A stretch of DNA of 48,961 nucleotides from Butyrivibrio sp. (GTDB lineage: Bacteria > Bacillota > Clostridia > Lachnospirales > Lachnospiraceae): the NCBI GenBank assembly GCA_015056655.1, contig SVFV01000025.1:1-48961 (forward strand). The letters are read 5' to 3'. The position numbers and the translations under genes were made by a program. The notes under the pieces were generated by a model. That model made no database searches, had not been told where the DNA came from, and saw nothing but the letters and a program-made list of their open reading frames with translations. Position 1 is the stretch's first letter. Each line of letters starts with the position of its first letter. Positions 7,973 to 16,326 of the stretch are shown piece by piece.

Positions 7973-8706
7973 GCTGCAACCTCAGTAGTTGTTTTATCTT
8001 CTTCCTTAGAAGTATCGTTATCATCTTCAATAAGGATTCCTGATCGTCCTGTTCTCTTTGCAAGGTATAAGAAAGGTGTATCGCAAAAAGCGATGAGCAT
8101 TTCTATAAGGGATCCTGCAACTGCAATTTCAAGGCAGTAGAGAAGAGGATAAGTACCGATGAATGCAAGGACTGAAAAAGCGAAGTTCTCAGCGCAGTTA
8201 CAAACAATAGTTGAGATATTGTTTCTAAACCACATGTGCTTTCCGCCTGTCTTTTCCTTGATCTTCTGGTAAAGGATAACGTCAAGCCAGTTGGAGAGTA
8301 CAAACATCACGCCTGATGCAGCGGTGATTCTAACTGACATTGCGAAGATGTTTTGCATTCCAGGATTAACTGCATCATAAGAATTGGGTACAAATGCAAG
8401 TGTAAACTGTGCAAAAACAATATAAGCTACTAAAGCACCAGCAGCGATCTTTACAGCATTCTTGCTGGCTTTATCGCTGTATTTTTCGTTAAGGATATCT
8501 GTTGCAAGGTAGGTGGATGCGAACATAACATTTCCAAGTGCTGTGGAAACGGATGCAATATCAACCTGCTTTGTAACCTGGATGTTGGCAAATACAACTG
8601 CGAGAGCCATCCATGTATAAAGGCCCCACTTGCCAAAAAGCTTATCCATTATGATAACTCCGGAAAAAACCACAACTAATTCAAAGATGCCTAAAAATAA
8701 ATTCAT
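7969..8706 (-). CDS. yhhQ: YhhQ-family queuosine precursor transporter
   Basis: A 245-residue integral membrane protein of the YhhQ/VUT family, which imports preQ0, preQ1 or queuine for the modification of tRNA wobble position 34. It has about six membrane helices. Family marks include ASTYLATDILNEKYS (about residues 66-80), the VRITAASGVMFVLSNWLDVILY region (about 126-147) and WFRNNISTIVCN (about 158-169). The C-terminal 30 residues are charged and cytoplasmic. It is the first gene after the riboswitch and overlaps queL by four bases, so the two are translationally coupled. The substrate in this group (preQ1 or queuine) is not settled by sequence; the partner QueL would favour queuine. Confidence 0.85.
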   Translation of the reverse strand: MNLFLGIFELVVVFSGVIIMDKLFGKWGLYTWMALAVVFANIQVTKQVDIASVSTALGNVMFASTYLATDILNEKYSDKASKNAVKIAAGALVAYIVFAQFTLAFVPNSYDAVNPGMQNIFAMSVRITAASGVMFVLSNWLDVILYQKIKEKTGGKHMWFRNNISTIVCNCAENFAFSVLAFIGTYPLLYCLEIAVAGSLIEMLIAFCDTPFLYLAKRTGRSGILIEDDNDTSKEEDKTTTEVAA

Positions 8707-8789
8707 TGTCTAAAACCTCTCTTTATTATCTCAGAGCAGGTTAGAAACAATGAATTGCATAGGGATATCACATATAAACCATGTGAAAT

Positions 8790-8819
8790 AAAAAATGCTC
8801 TGCGAAAAATGCGCAGAGC
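8790..8819 (-). terminator. Leader terminator of the yhhQ-queL unit
   Basis: On the minus strand GCTCTGCG and CGCAGAGC form an 8-base perfect stem followed by TTTTTT. No minus-strand gene lies upstream, so it is a leader terminator. It sits about 30 bases after the riboswitch aptamer and about 84 bases before the yhhQ start, which fits preQ1-controlled early termination. Confidence 0.85.
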
Positions 8820-8848
8820 AAATCAGAATACAAAGTAATTTCTAATCA

Positions 8849-8892
8849 GCCCTGGTTTTGTTTAACGACAGGATGGTGCAAACGAACTGTCG
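8849..8892 (-). promoter_or_regulatory. preQ1-I-like riboswitch aptamer
   Basis: The minus-strand RNA has a hairpin CGACAG/CTGTCG (8892-8887 with 8871-8866). Its loop begins TTCG and contains GCACC, and an A-rich tail TTAAACAAAACCAGGG follows at once. The order short stem, UUC-starting loop, then A-rich tail ending near GG is that of preQ1-I aptamers; the tail closely matches the known Thermoanaerobacter tengcongensis example. It lies at the predicted start of the transcript of a queuosine-precursor transporter and is followed by a terminator. The pseudoknot partners are not fully clear from eye reading. Confidence 0.75.
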
Positions 8893-8901
8893 ACTAAATA
8901 A

Positions 8902-8930
8902 TTAGTATTTTTATTAAATAACCTTGGCAA
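8902..8930 (-). promoter_or_regulatory. Promoter of the riboswitch-yhhQ-queL unit
   Basis: On the minus strand TTGCCA (8930-8925) is one mismatch from the -35 consensus, and TACTAA (8907-8902) follows a 17-base spacer. Transcription would begin near 8895, just before the aptamer stem, as expected for preQ1-I riboswitches. Confidence 0.5.
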
Positions 8931-8939
8931 TATTACAAT

Positions 8940-8949
8940 GTTTGAACAG
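8940..8949. promoter_or_regulatory. Operator-like motif, distal to the GH38 operon
   Basis: GTTTGAACAG lies about 220 bases upstream of the GH38 start. The same GTTTGAACA core is found, on the opposite strand, at 2116-2124 upstream of the first sugar importer. Confidence 0.3.
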
Positions 8950-9019
8950 TTATGTCAACTCAGAAAAATAATTTTTCATTACAACAATAATCTTGTTACA
9001 AAAAATAAAAGCACCTGAT

Positions 9020-9033
9020 GTTGAACAGAAATC
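9020..9033. promoter_or_regulatory. Operator-like motif, proximal to the GH38 operon
   Basis: GTTGAACAGAAATC is a second copy of the TTGAACA motif, 80 bases after the first and about 54 bases upstream of the proposed -35 box. The rest of the 8893-9162 gap is very AT-rich, and apart from the listed promoters and motifs I see nothing in it. Confidence 0.3.
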
Positions 9034-9086
9034 ATAAAAGAATGTGCCAAAAACGTCCAAAACTATAAAAAATACACAAAAAATTA

Positions 9087-9115
9087 TTCAGATTCAAAAA
9101 TCAGAATGCTATCAT
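9087..9115 (+). promoter_or_regulatory. Possible promoter of the GH38/Opp operon
   Basis: TATCAT at 9110-9115 is a fair -10 box; TTCAGA at 9087-9092 is a weak -35 box at a 17-base distance. The GH38 start is 48 bases further on. Confidence 0.35.
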
Positions 9116-9162
9116 GAAGAAACCTTGAAGGGAAAACATGATCATCAGGGAGGCGAGAAGGT

Positions 9163-12100
9163 ATGAACGTGATGCATTCAGAATGGCGTGGAAGAATAGA
9201 TCATTGGATGCGGACTTTAAAGGACGACTTTTATGAGCCGGTTGGGGAAATGCATTGGGAAGCAGCAAGGACTATGGAGGAGCTAAGCTTTGACAAGCTT
9301 GACTCACTTACCTTTGCTCCGGTGGAGACTGGCTTTACATGGGGAAAGTTATGGGAATACTGCTGGTTTAAGACCAGTATTACATTGACTGAAAGTGTAG
9401 TTGGTAAGCAGATAGTCATGAATCTGAATCCCGGAGGAGAAAGCACTCTTTTCGTTAATGGAAAGAGCTTTGGAACTCACAGGGCAGAATGGGTATGGGT
9501 ATCTCATCACTACATGGAGGACAATATTCTTACAGCCTGTGCAAATACAGGGGATCATTTTGAAATTCTGATGGAGACCTACGCAGGTCACTATTATCCC
9601 GAGGCTCCAACAGGTGGCTGTGCTACAGGACCTGTTCTTCCAGGAGCATACGAGGATCCCGCAATTGAAAATGAAAGAAGAACGCTTGGTAAGTGCACTT
9701 ATGGTATCTGGAATGAGGACGCTTATCAGCTTTATATGGATGTGGATACGCTGAATCAGCTGCTCCTTACTCTTGATCAGACTTCACTACGGGCAGCAAA
9801 GGTAGCAAAGGCACTTGAACAGTTTTCTCTTATTGTAGATTTCGAGCAGCCAAAGGAAGCCAGGATTCGAAGCTACAAGAAGGCAAGGGAAGCGTTAAGA
9901 GAAGCTCTTGAAGCAAAGAATGGTTCAACAATGCCTACCTACTATGCAGTTGGTAATTCACACCTTGATCTTGCATGGCTCTGGCCGATGCAGGAAACCT
10001 ACAGGAAAACAGCAAGAACCTTTGCGGCTCAGTTAAGGCTGATAGAGAAATATCCGGAATATAAGTATCTTCAGAGTCAGCCCGCTGCATACGAGATGTG
10101 CAGAGAATATTATCCTGAGCTTTTCGAGAGGATAAAGGAAGCAATTAAGGGCGGACAGTGGATTGCAGAAGGAGCCATGTGGGTTGAGCCTGACACAAAT
10201 ATGGCAGGTGGTGAAGCACTTATAAGGCAGCTCCTTTATGGAAAGCAGTATTACAAGGAAGAGCTTGGCGTTGACAGCATTGTCCTTTGGCTCCCCGATA
10301 CCTTTGGATATACGGCAGCTCTTCCTCAGATCCTTAATGGATGCGGAGTTAAGTATCTTGTAACACAGAAGATTTTCTGGTCCTACAACGAAGGTGACAC
10401 CTTCCCGTATCACTACTTTACTTGGGAAGGAATGGATGGCTCTAAGATTACTGCATTTTTACCTACAAGCTATACCTATAGGACTGATCCGTCCCAGCTT
10501 GATGATATCTGGAAAAACAGAAGTCAGGTCCAGGACCTCGATGCATTTCTGTTGCCTTACGGATATGGCGATGGCGGTGGTGGCCCATGCAGAGACTATA
10601 TCGAGTACGCAAAGAGAGAAGAAAATCTCGAGGGCATGGGGAAAGTCAAGATGGCCGGTCCTGTGGAGTTCTTCGAGGATATGGAAAAGGAAGGCGGTCC
10701 TGTAAATACCTACACAGGAGAGCTGTACTTCTCGGCTCACAGAGGAACCTACACCACTCAGGCAAAGGTTAAAAAGAATAACAGACGAGCAGAAATTGCA
10801 CTTAGGAATATGGAAATCCTGGGAAGCATAGCCCTTATACATGGTAAGGACTATGACATTACAGAGGCAGGAGATTTGTGGAAGGAGCTTTTACTTCATC
10901 AGTTCCATGATATTCTCCCGGGCTCTGGAATAGCCAGGATGTATATAGAGTCAAATGAAAGAGTTGGCAGGGTTATAGAAAAGGCTAATGAGAAGGCGGA
11001 AAGCTATGCTCTTTCAATCAGCGAAGAAGACAGTAAAGCAGTTTCAGTATTTAACACCCTTTCCTTTTCTACGACGACACTTCTGGAACTGCCTGATGTA
11101 TTCGCCGGCGGAGCAAAAACTTCCTCCGGCGAAACCCTCCAGATAGACAGTTACAACGGCAAGACATTAGCGCTTGTGACAATTCCATCCATGGGAGCTG
11201 TAACAATTGTTCCAGCTGATGAAGCTGGAAATGAAAATGAAGCTTGTGCCTACAAGGACGGTAATGACATAGTTCTGGAGAATTCAAAGCTAGTAGCAAG
11301 AGTAAATGGAAGCGGCGAAGTAACTAGTTTTGTTCTTAAGGAAAATGGCAGGGAATATGCAAAAGAGCCAATGAACCGTTTCCACATGTTCAAGGATGTA
11401 CCGAGACTGTTTGATGCCTGGGATATTGATTCCAACTACATTGAGCAGGAGATTACAGGGGCTAGAAACATAAGGCTTGGAATCGTAAAGGAAAGTGGCC
11501 TTACAGCGAAAATTGAAGTTACAGGAGATATAGGGAACTCCGCATATAAGCAGATTATTTCGCTGGATGCTGATTCAGAGAGACTGGAGTTTGATACTCA
11601 GGTTGAATGGGATGAGCTTCACAGGTTACTTAAGGTAGGATTCCCTACAACCATCTATGCAACAGAAGCAATTAACGAGATGCAGTTTGGTTATGTGAAA
11701 CGTCCGACTCACAGATCAAGAGCTTATGATAAGGACCGCTTCGAAGTATGTAACCACAGATATACAGCTCTTGTTGATGGCTCGCATGGGGCAGCAGTAC
11801 TCAACGACTGCAAGTATGGAATCAGCGTAAATGGTTCATCCATGGAGCTCACTCTTCTTAGAGGAGCAGCATCTCCTGAAATGAGGGCAGATAAGGGGCA
11901 TCATCATTTCACCTATGCATTTACAGCATGGGAGGGAAGCTTCATTGACAGTGATGTGATTAGACAGGGTTACGAGTTGAATGTAAAACCGATTGTATTT
12001 AAGGGTAAATGCGATAATTTTAGCTTTGCAGATATCGATAAGAAAAACATTTTCCTGGATACTATAAAGCCTGCAGAGGATGGATCTGGTGATATAGTCC

Positions 12101-12282
12101 TCAGGCTTTACGAGGCTGCGGGGGCAGCTACAAAGGCAAAAGTAAAGACCGTGCTTAATGGGGAAGCATATCTTTGCAATATGCTGGAAGAGGAAAGTGA
12201 GAAAACTGAATTTGCTGATGGCGAGCTTTTACTTGATTTTAGAGCCTTTGAAGTCAAGACCATCCGAATCAAAAGCCGCTGA
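9163..12282 (+). CDS. GH38 alpha-mannosidase
   Basis: A 1039-residue cytoplasmic enzyme (no signal peptide) expected to remove alpha-linked mannose from imported oligosaccharides. After an N-terminal beta-rich domain, the catalytic barrel begins with the metal-binding motif GNSHLDLAWLWPM (about residues 264-276). The predicted nucleophile Asp is in LWLPDTFGY (about 376-384). ELLLHQFHDILPGSGIARMY (about 575-594) is the conserved helix-bundle segment with further metal-site residues. The C-terminal beta-sandwich follows from about 690. Length and order are those of bacterial GH38 alpha-mannosidases. A GGGAGG site precedes the ATG. It heads an operon with an Opp-type importer and a GH13 enzyme. 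Confidence 0.93.
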   Translation: MNVMHSEWRGRIDHWMRTLKDDFYEPVGEMHWEAARTMEELSFDKLDSLTFAPVETGFTWGKLWEYCWFKTSITLTESVVGKQIVMNLNPGGESTLFVNGKSFGTHRAEWVWVSHHYMEDNILTACANTGDHFEILMETYAGHYYPEAPTGGCATGPVLPGAYEDPAIENERRTLGKCTYGIWNEDAYQLYMDVDTLNQLLLTLDQTSLRAAKVAKALEQFSLIVDFEQPKEARIRSYKKAREALREALEAKNGSTMPTYYAVGNSHLDLAWLWPMQETYRKTARTFAAQLRLIEKYPEYKYLQSQPAAYEMCREYYPELFERIKEAIKGGQWIAEGAMWVEPDTNMAGGEALIRQLLYGKQYYKEELGVDSIVLWLPDTFGYTAALPQILNGCGVKYLVTQKIFWSYNEGDTFPYHYFTWEGMDGSKITAFLPTSYTYRTDPSQLDDIWKNRSQVQDLDAFLLPYGYGDGGGGPCRDYIEYAKREENLEGMGKVKMAGPVEFFEDMEKEGGPVNTYTGELYFSAHRGTYTTQAKVKKNNRRAEIALRNMEILGSIALIHGKDYDITEAGDLWKELLLHQFHDILPGSGIARMYIESNERVGRVIEKANEKAESYALSISEEDSKAVSVFNTLSFSTTTLLELPDVFAGGAKTSSGETLQIDSYNGKTLALVTIPSMGAVTIVPADEAGNENEACAYKDGNDIVLENSKLVARVNGSGEVTSFVLKENGREYAKEPMNRFHMFKDVPRLFDAWDIDSNYIEQEITGARNIRLGIVKESGLTAKIEVTGDIGNSAYKQIISLDADSERLEFDTQVEWDELHRLLKVGFPTTIYATEAINEMQFGYVKRPTHRSRAYDKDRFEVCNHRYTALVDGSHGAAVLNDCKYGISVNGSSMELTLLRGAASPEMRADKGHHHFTYAFTAWEGSFIDSDVIRQGYELNVKPIVFKGKCDNFSFADIDKKNIFLDTIKPAEDGSGDIVLRLYEAAGAATKAKVKTVLNGEAYLCNMLEEESEKTEFADGELLLDFRAFEVKTIRIKSR

Positions 12283-12300
12283 AGCTAAACTGATTCATGC

Positions 12301-12360
12301 CTGCGAATATAAGACAAATATAAGGAAAGGAGGCTAAATAGGGGCAGGTCTTATACGCAG
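12301..12360 (+). repeat. Intercistronic hairpin before the binding-protein gene
   Basis: CTGCGAATATAAGAC (12301-12315) can pair with GTCTTATACGCAG (12348-12360), giving a 13-base stem with a two-base AA bulge and a 32-base loop. The loop contains AAAGGAGG, a ribosome-site-like sequence with no start codon after it. There is no T tract, so it is not a normal terminator. It may mark an mRNA processing or stabilising site. Confidence 0.5.
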
Positions 12361-12405
12361 CTGAATATAAAGGAAAAGGATATTTTTAGAGGAGGTATTT
12401 TCTAT

Positions 12406-14382
12406 ATGAGAAAGAAATTGGTTTCCATACTGATGGCATCTGTGATGACTCTTTCTCTGATGGCCTGCGGAGGAAATACAGGCACAACAGAAACGGGTTC
12501 TGGCGATACAGCTGGTTCTACAGAGAGCACGGAGACAGCAACTGCGACAGAGACAGCTGCTCCCTCTGAGAGCACCAGTTCAGAGATGACAGAAGTTGGT
12601 ACGCCCAGAAATGAGACACTGATAGTAGAGACACAGACTCCTACTGATGTACCGGGACAGTTCAATACTTACATGCAGGGTACACAGGCAGGATTCGGTA
12701 TCCATCAGCTCATGAGTGCAATGATGTGGGAGATGGACACGGCAAAGGGTGAGCAATTTGGGGAAGTTGCTGACGGAATGCCTGAATCTAACGCTGATTT
12801 TACGGAGCATACCGTAAAGATTCGTCAGGGTATCAAGTGGTCAGACGGCGTTGATCTGACAGCTAAGGACGTAGCTTTTACATTCAATATGATAATGAAC
12901 ACATCGGGTATAGCAGCTAGTGATTACTATAATTCCATTTTTGAATCTGTAGAAGCTACTGATGATTACACAGTAAAGATTAAGACAAAGGAATCTTTCC
13001 CGCGTCTTGCACTTAAGATGGGCGTTACAATCTGGGGTAATGATCTCAGAATCGTACCTGAGCACATCTATTCTCAGGTTGATGATCCTTCAACATTCAA
13101 GGATGAGAATCCTGTTGTTGCTGGACCTTATACAGTAAAGAGCTATGATCCTTTAGGAAAATGGATTCTTTACGAGCGTCGTGAGGATTGGGAAAACACA
13201 ACTGTTGGTGTTGTAACAGGCAAGCAGTGCCCCGCCAAGTATGTATGGTTCAGATACCTTGGCGATGATACAACAAGACAGATGGCTATGATCCAGAACG
13301 AAGTAGACATCCTCTGCGAAGTTACACCTGAAATCCTTTCTACCATGATGGAAGCAAATGACAAGATTTCTGCATGGTATAACGAGTTCCCTTATGCTAC
13401 AAGTGATGATCCCTGCTCAAAGGGTCTTGCTTTCTCAGAGGGACAGGGCGCTCCTTATGACAGTGCTGATTTCAGATGGGGAATTGCACTAGCCATGAAC
13501 TTTGATGAGATTTCCATGAATATCTTTGATGGTGCTGGAAGGTCATCACCGTTCGGTATCCTGTGCAACACTTCAGCTTTCCAGGAACTCTACGGAAAGC
13601 CCCTCGAAGGATGGCTTAAGGACTTCGAGCTTGATCTTGGCGACGGAACAACAGTAAAGCCCTGGGATTCAGAGTATAAGAATCGTATGGCAGAGAAACT
13701 TGGAATCACAGGCGATGATGCATATCTTGAAGACATGTTCGGAATGGGCTGCATCAAATATGATCCTGAAGCAGCAGAAAAGCTTCTCATCAAGGCTGGC
13801 CTTGAGAAGAAGGATGATGGCTGGTACTTCAACGGATCACCTTTCACAATCAACCTTACATACCTTGCAGATACTGAAGCACAGGCAGGACGTGGCGTTC
13901 AGGCAGCATACGATCAGCTTACAAAATTTGGCTTAAACTGCAACATATCTTCAGAATCCTCTGCAACATGGGATGCTAACAACGGAACAGGTAACTTCGA
14001 AATTGCCGGATACTGGCCTACAGGATTTATAACAAAGGACATCTATTCACAGATCAACGGTTGGGATGCAGATCTCATCGTTCCTGTTGGAGAGATTGGT
14101 TCAGGCCAGGGTTCAAGATGGAACAACAAGGAAGCAACAGACATTATTCATCAGCTTGCTAAGGTTTCACCCGATTCAGATGAAGCTTATGAGCTTGCAA
14201 CTGAGTTCATTAAGATTCAGTTTACAGAGATGCCTTTCCTTGCATTCCACTCAGGCGTTAAGTTTGTTCCTACAAACAGCACATACTGGGGCAACTATCC
14301 TAATGCAGATAATGCATACAATGGTCCCTGGTGGTGGTGGAGCTGCTTCAAGTACATCGTTGCTGAATTTAATGCACAATGA
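12406..14382 (+). CDS. ABC transporter substrate-binding lipoprotein (family 5, Opp/Dpp type)
   Basis: A 658-residue lipoprotein that binds an oligomer outside the cell for the Opp/Dpp-type importer encoded next. It has a short signal sequence ending in a lipobox SLMACGG (Cys at about residue 21), then a Thr/Glu/Ser-rich linker of about 45 residues. The family-5 core includes KIRQGIKWSDGVDLTAKDVA (about 140-159) and VAGPYTVKSYDPLGKWILYE (about 238-257). The protein is longer than peptide-binding OppA (about 520-540). It sits between a GH38 mannosidase and a GH13 glucosidase. Family-5 proteins are known to bind oligosaccharides as well as peptides, so a sugar ligand is likely by context. It is preceded by AGAGGAGG. 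Confidence 0.9.
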   Translation: MRKKLVSILMASVMTLSLMACGGNTGTTETGSGDTAGSTESTETATATETAAPSESTSSEMTEVGTPRNETLIVETQTPTDVPGQFNTYMQGTQAGFGIHQLMSAMMWEMDTAKGEQFGEVADGMPESNADFTEHTVKIRQGIKWSDGVDLTAKDVAFTFNMIMNTSGIAASDYYNSIFESVEATDDYTVKIKTKESFPRLALKMGVTIWGNDLRIVPEHIYSQVDDPSTFKDENPVVAGPYTVKSYDPLGKWILYERREDWENTTVGVVTGKQCPAKYVWFRYLGDDTTRQMAMIQNEVDILCEVTPEILSTMMEANDKISAWYNEFPYATSDDPCSKGLAFSEGQGAPYDSADFRWGIALAMNFDEISMNIFDGAGRSSPFGILCNTSAFQELYGKPLEGWLKDFELDLGDGTTVKPWDSEYKNRMAEKLGITGDDAYLEDMFGMGCIKYDPEAAEKLLIKAGLEKKDDGWYFNGSPFTINLTYLADTEAQAGRGVQAAYDQLTKFGLNCNISSESSATWDANNGTGNFEIAGYWPTGFITKDIYSQINGWDADLIVPVGEIGSGQGSRWNNKEATDIIHQLAKVSPDSDEAYELATEFIKIQFTEMPFLAFHSGVKFVPTNSTYWGNYPNADNAYNGPWWWWSCFKYIVAEFNAQ

Positions 14383-14413
14383 AAATAGCAGAAAACTAAT
14401 ATGAAAAAATCGA

Positions 14414-14439
14414 AAGGGGGCGTGCAGGTGCGCCTCCTT
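14414..14439 (+). repeat. Hairpin after the binding-protein gene
   Basis: AAGGGGGCG and CGCCTCCTT form a 9-base stem with one wobble and an 8-base loop, 32 bases after the stop codon. No T tract follows, so full termination is unlikely. Such hairpins often protect the upstream message, which would favour high binding-protein levels. Confidence 0.55.
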
Positions 14440-14474
14440 CCGAATTTGATTACTGGAAAAAGGTTGGTGGTTTC

Positions 14475-15473
14475 GTGAAATTCAGAACATATTTCTTAAA
14501 GCGTCTCGCGACGTGGGCGCTGACCATTTGGATCGGCGTTACCTTTATCTTTTTTGTTCCAAGAATGTTTCCCTCTGACCCTGTAGAATCCATGATCGGA
14601 CAGATAGCTGCAAGATCAGGTTCTATGGATCCGGTGCAGATGGATGCTCTAAGAAGATCACTCAGAGTCCAGTTTGGACTAGAGGGGTCACTCACAGAGC
14701 AGTACACCACATTTCTTTGGAAGGGACTTTTACATTTTGATTTTGGACCTTCACTTATGAGCTATCCGGAGTCGGCAGGAAAAATCATTTCCACATATCT
14801 GCCTTACACTGTTGGACTTTCCATGACAGCTACAATCCTTGCCTGGATCATAGGTAACCTTATAGGACTTCTGGCAGGTTTTAGGAAAAATAAGAGGTCT
14901 TCAAAAATACTTGAGGGCATTGCGATATGTATATATCCGATTCCTTACTTTATAGTCGCACTTGTCTTGCAGATTTTCTTTGCTTATATATTGGGGTGGT
15001 TTCCTCTTACAACTACTATAAACAGCTTTCAGGGCTTTGGAGTGTTCGTGGCATCAGTTGTGAAATCATCAATCCTTCCTGCACTTTCACTTTTACTTGT
15101 AGGAACAGGATGGTGGATCATCTCCATGAAGTCACTGGCTGCTACAACCTCTGAAGAGGACTACGTTCTCTATGCCAGATACCGCGGGTTATCAGAGGGT
15201 GTAATAGGAACTAAATATGTACTTAAAAATTCAATTCTGACGCAGGTTACAGCTTTGGCCATGAGCCTTGGCGGAGTATTTGGTGGATCCATCATGACTG
15301 AGATCATCTTTGGATATCCCGGAGTTGGAACACTTATCCAAAAGGCTATTCTGCAGTCAGACTACAATATGATACTTGGCTGCATAACCATTTCTATCGT
15401 GGCTATTGCAACTGCAACTTTGATAGTCGATCTGATCTACCCGTTCATCGACCCGAGAATCAGATATTCATAA
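14475..15473 (+). CDS. ABC transporter permease, DppB/OppB type
   Basis: A 332-residue inner-membrane permease with six predicted helices. The N-terminus (KFRTYFLKRLATWALTIWIG) and the phrase FFVPRMFPSDPVESMIG are typical of DppB/OppB. The EAA-like loop is at YARYRGLSEGVIGTKYVLKN (about residues 234-253), and MTEIIFGYPGVGTLIQKAI (about 274-292) is a strong family mark. Translation appears to start at GTG 14475, since no better ATG fits; the ribosome site (AAAGG) is weak. It forms the channel with the next protein. The substrate is probably an oligosaccharide, from the enzymes around it. Confidence 0.9.
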   Translation: MKFRTYFLKRLATWALTIWIGVTFIFFVPRMFPSDPVESMIGQIAARSGSMDPVQMDALRRSLRVQFGLEGSLTEQYTTFLWKGLLHFDFGPSLMSYPESAGKIISTYLPYTVGLSMTATILAWIIGNLIGLLAGFRKNKRSSKILEGIAICIYPIPYFIVALVLQIFFAYILGWFPLTTTINSFQGFGVFVASVVKSSILPALSLLLVGTGWWIISMKSLAATTSEEDYVLYARYRGLSEGVIGTKYVLKNSILTQVTALAMSLGGVFGGSIMTEIIFGYPGVGTLIQKAILQSDYNMILGCITISIVAIATATLIVDLIYPFIDPRIRYS

Positions 15474-15485
15474 GGGGGATGACGG

Positions 15486-16322
15486 ATGAAAAAGTTTTGG
15501 AAAAATGCAAATTTTGCGTTGAGATCAGGAATCATAATCACAGGCATTTTCCTTGTGATAGGCTTTGTAATCTATCTGATTCCTCATGCAGACCCATTTA
15601 ATTTTAATACCTACGAACCTAAGCTTGGCTCAAGCCCTTCACATATTCTGGGGACTACAGCCATGGGACAGGATGTGCTCTGGCTCTTGATAGAAGCTAT
15701 TCACAACTCTCTTGTAATAGGAATGATCGTAGCGACCATAGGAACAGTTGTGGGAGTTTTCATAGGACTCTTGTCCGGCTTTGCAGGCGGATTTCTGGAC
15801 AGAGTACTGATGGTGGTAACAGATACCTTTGTAGTTATCCCGTCACTTCCGATTCTTATCCTTATGACCTCTCTCATGAAGGGCTCATCTACTGTTGTGC
15901 TGATAGCTCTGGTACTTGCCATGTTCGCATGGGCATGGCCCAGCAGACAGATCAGGTCAATGGCACTTACCCTAAAGGAGCGTGACTTTATCCAGACTGC
16001 GCGTTTTTCCGGTGAAGGAACAGTACAGATAGTTGTGACAGAGATTTTGCCCTTTGCTCTTACATGGTCACTTTCAAACTTTATGAATGCAACGCTTAAT
16101 GCCATAGCATCAGAGTCATCTCTTGCAGTGCTTGGACTATCCCCTGCAAATCTTGTTTCTCTGGGAAATATGATCCAGTGGGCAAGGGAGAGAAATGCCA
16201 TTTTTAATAAGCAGTGGCTTTGGATAGGTTCTCCTATCGTTGCGACAATTGTGATGTTTATCGGACTTTTCCTTCTCATCACAGGCTATAATGATTATCT
16301 TGCAATGAAGAGAGGCAGGTGA
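15486..16322 (+). CDS. ABC transporter permease, DppC/OppC type
   Basis: A 278-residue permease that partners the DppB-like protein. It has an N-terminal helix, then a periplasmic-side loop ending in the family mark LGTTAMGQDVLWLLIEA (about residues 53-69). The EAA loop is RFSGEGTVQIVVTEILPFAL (about 178-197), and SESSLAVLGLSPANLVSLG is the usual C-terminal signature. It starts 12 bases after the previous gene with a GGGGG site, and is followed 4 bases later by the first ATPase gene, showing tight operon structure. Confidence 0.9.
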   Translation: MKKFWKNANFALRSGIIITGIFLVIGFVIYLIPHADPFNFNTYEPKLGSSPSHILGTTAMGQDVLWLLIEAIHNSLVIGMIVATIGTVVGVFIGLLSGFAGGFLDRVLMVVTDTFVVIPSLPILILMTSLMKGSSTVVLIALVLAMFAWAWPSRQIRSMALTLKERDFIQTARFSGEGTVQIVVTEILPFALTWSLSNFMNATLNAIASESSLAVLGLSPANLVSLGNMIQWARERNAIFNKQWLWIGSPIVATIVMFIGLFLLITGYNDYLAMKRGR

Positions 16323-16326
16323 AAAT

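Noticed and set aside
10394..10842. Long overlapping frames inside the GH38 gene on both strands.
   Set aside because: They are shadows of a well-supported gene, without ribosome sites or recognisable domains.
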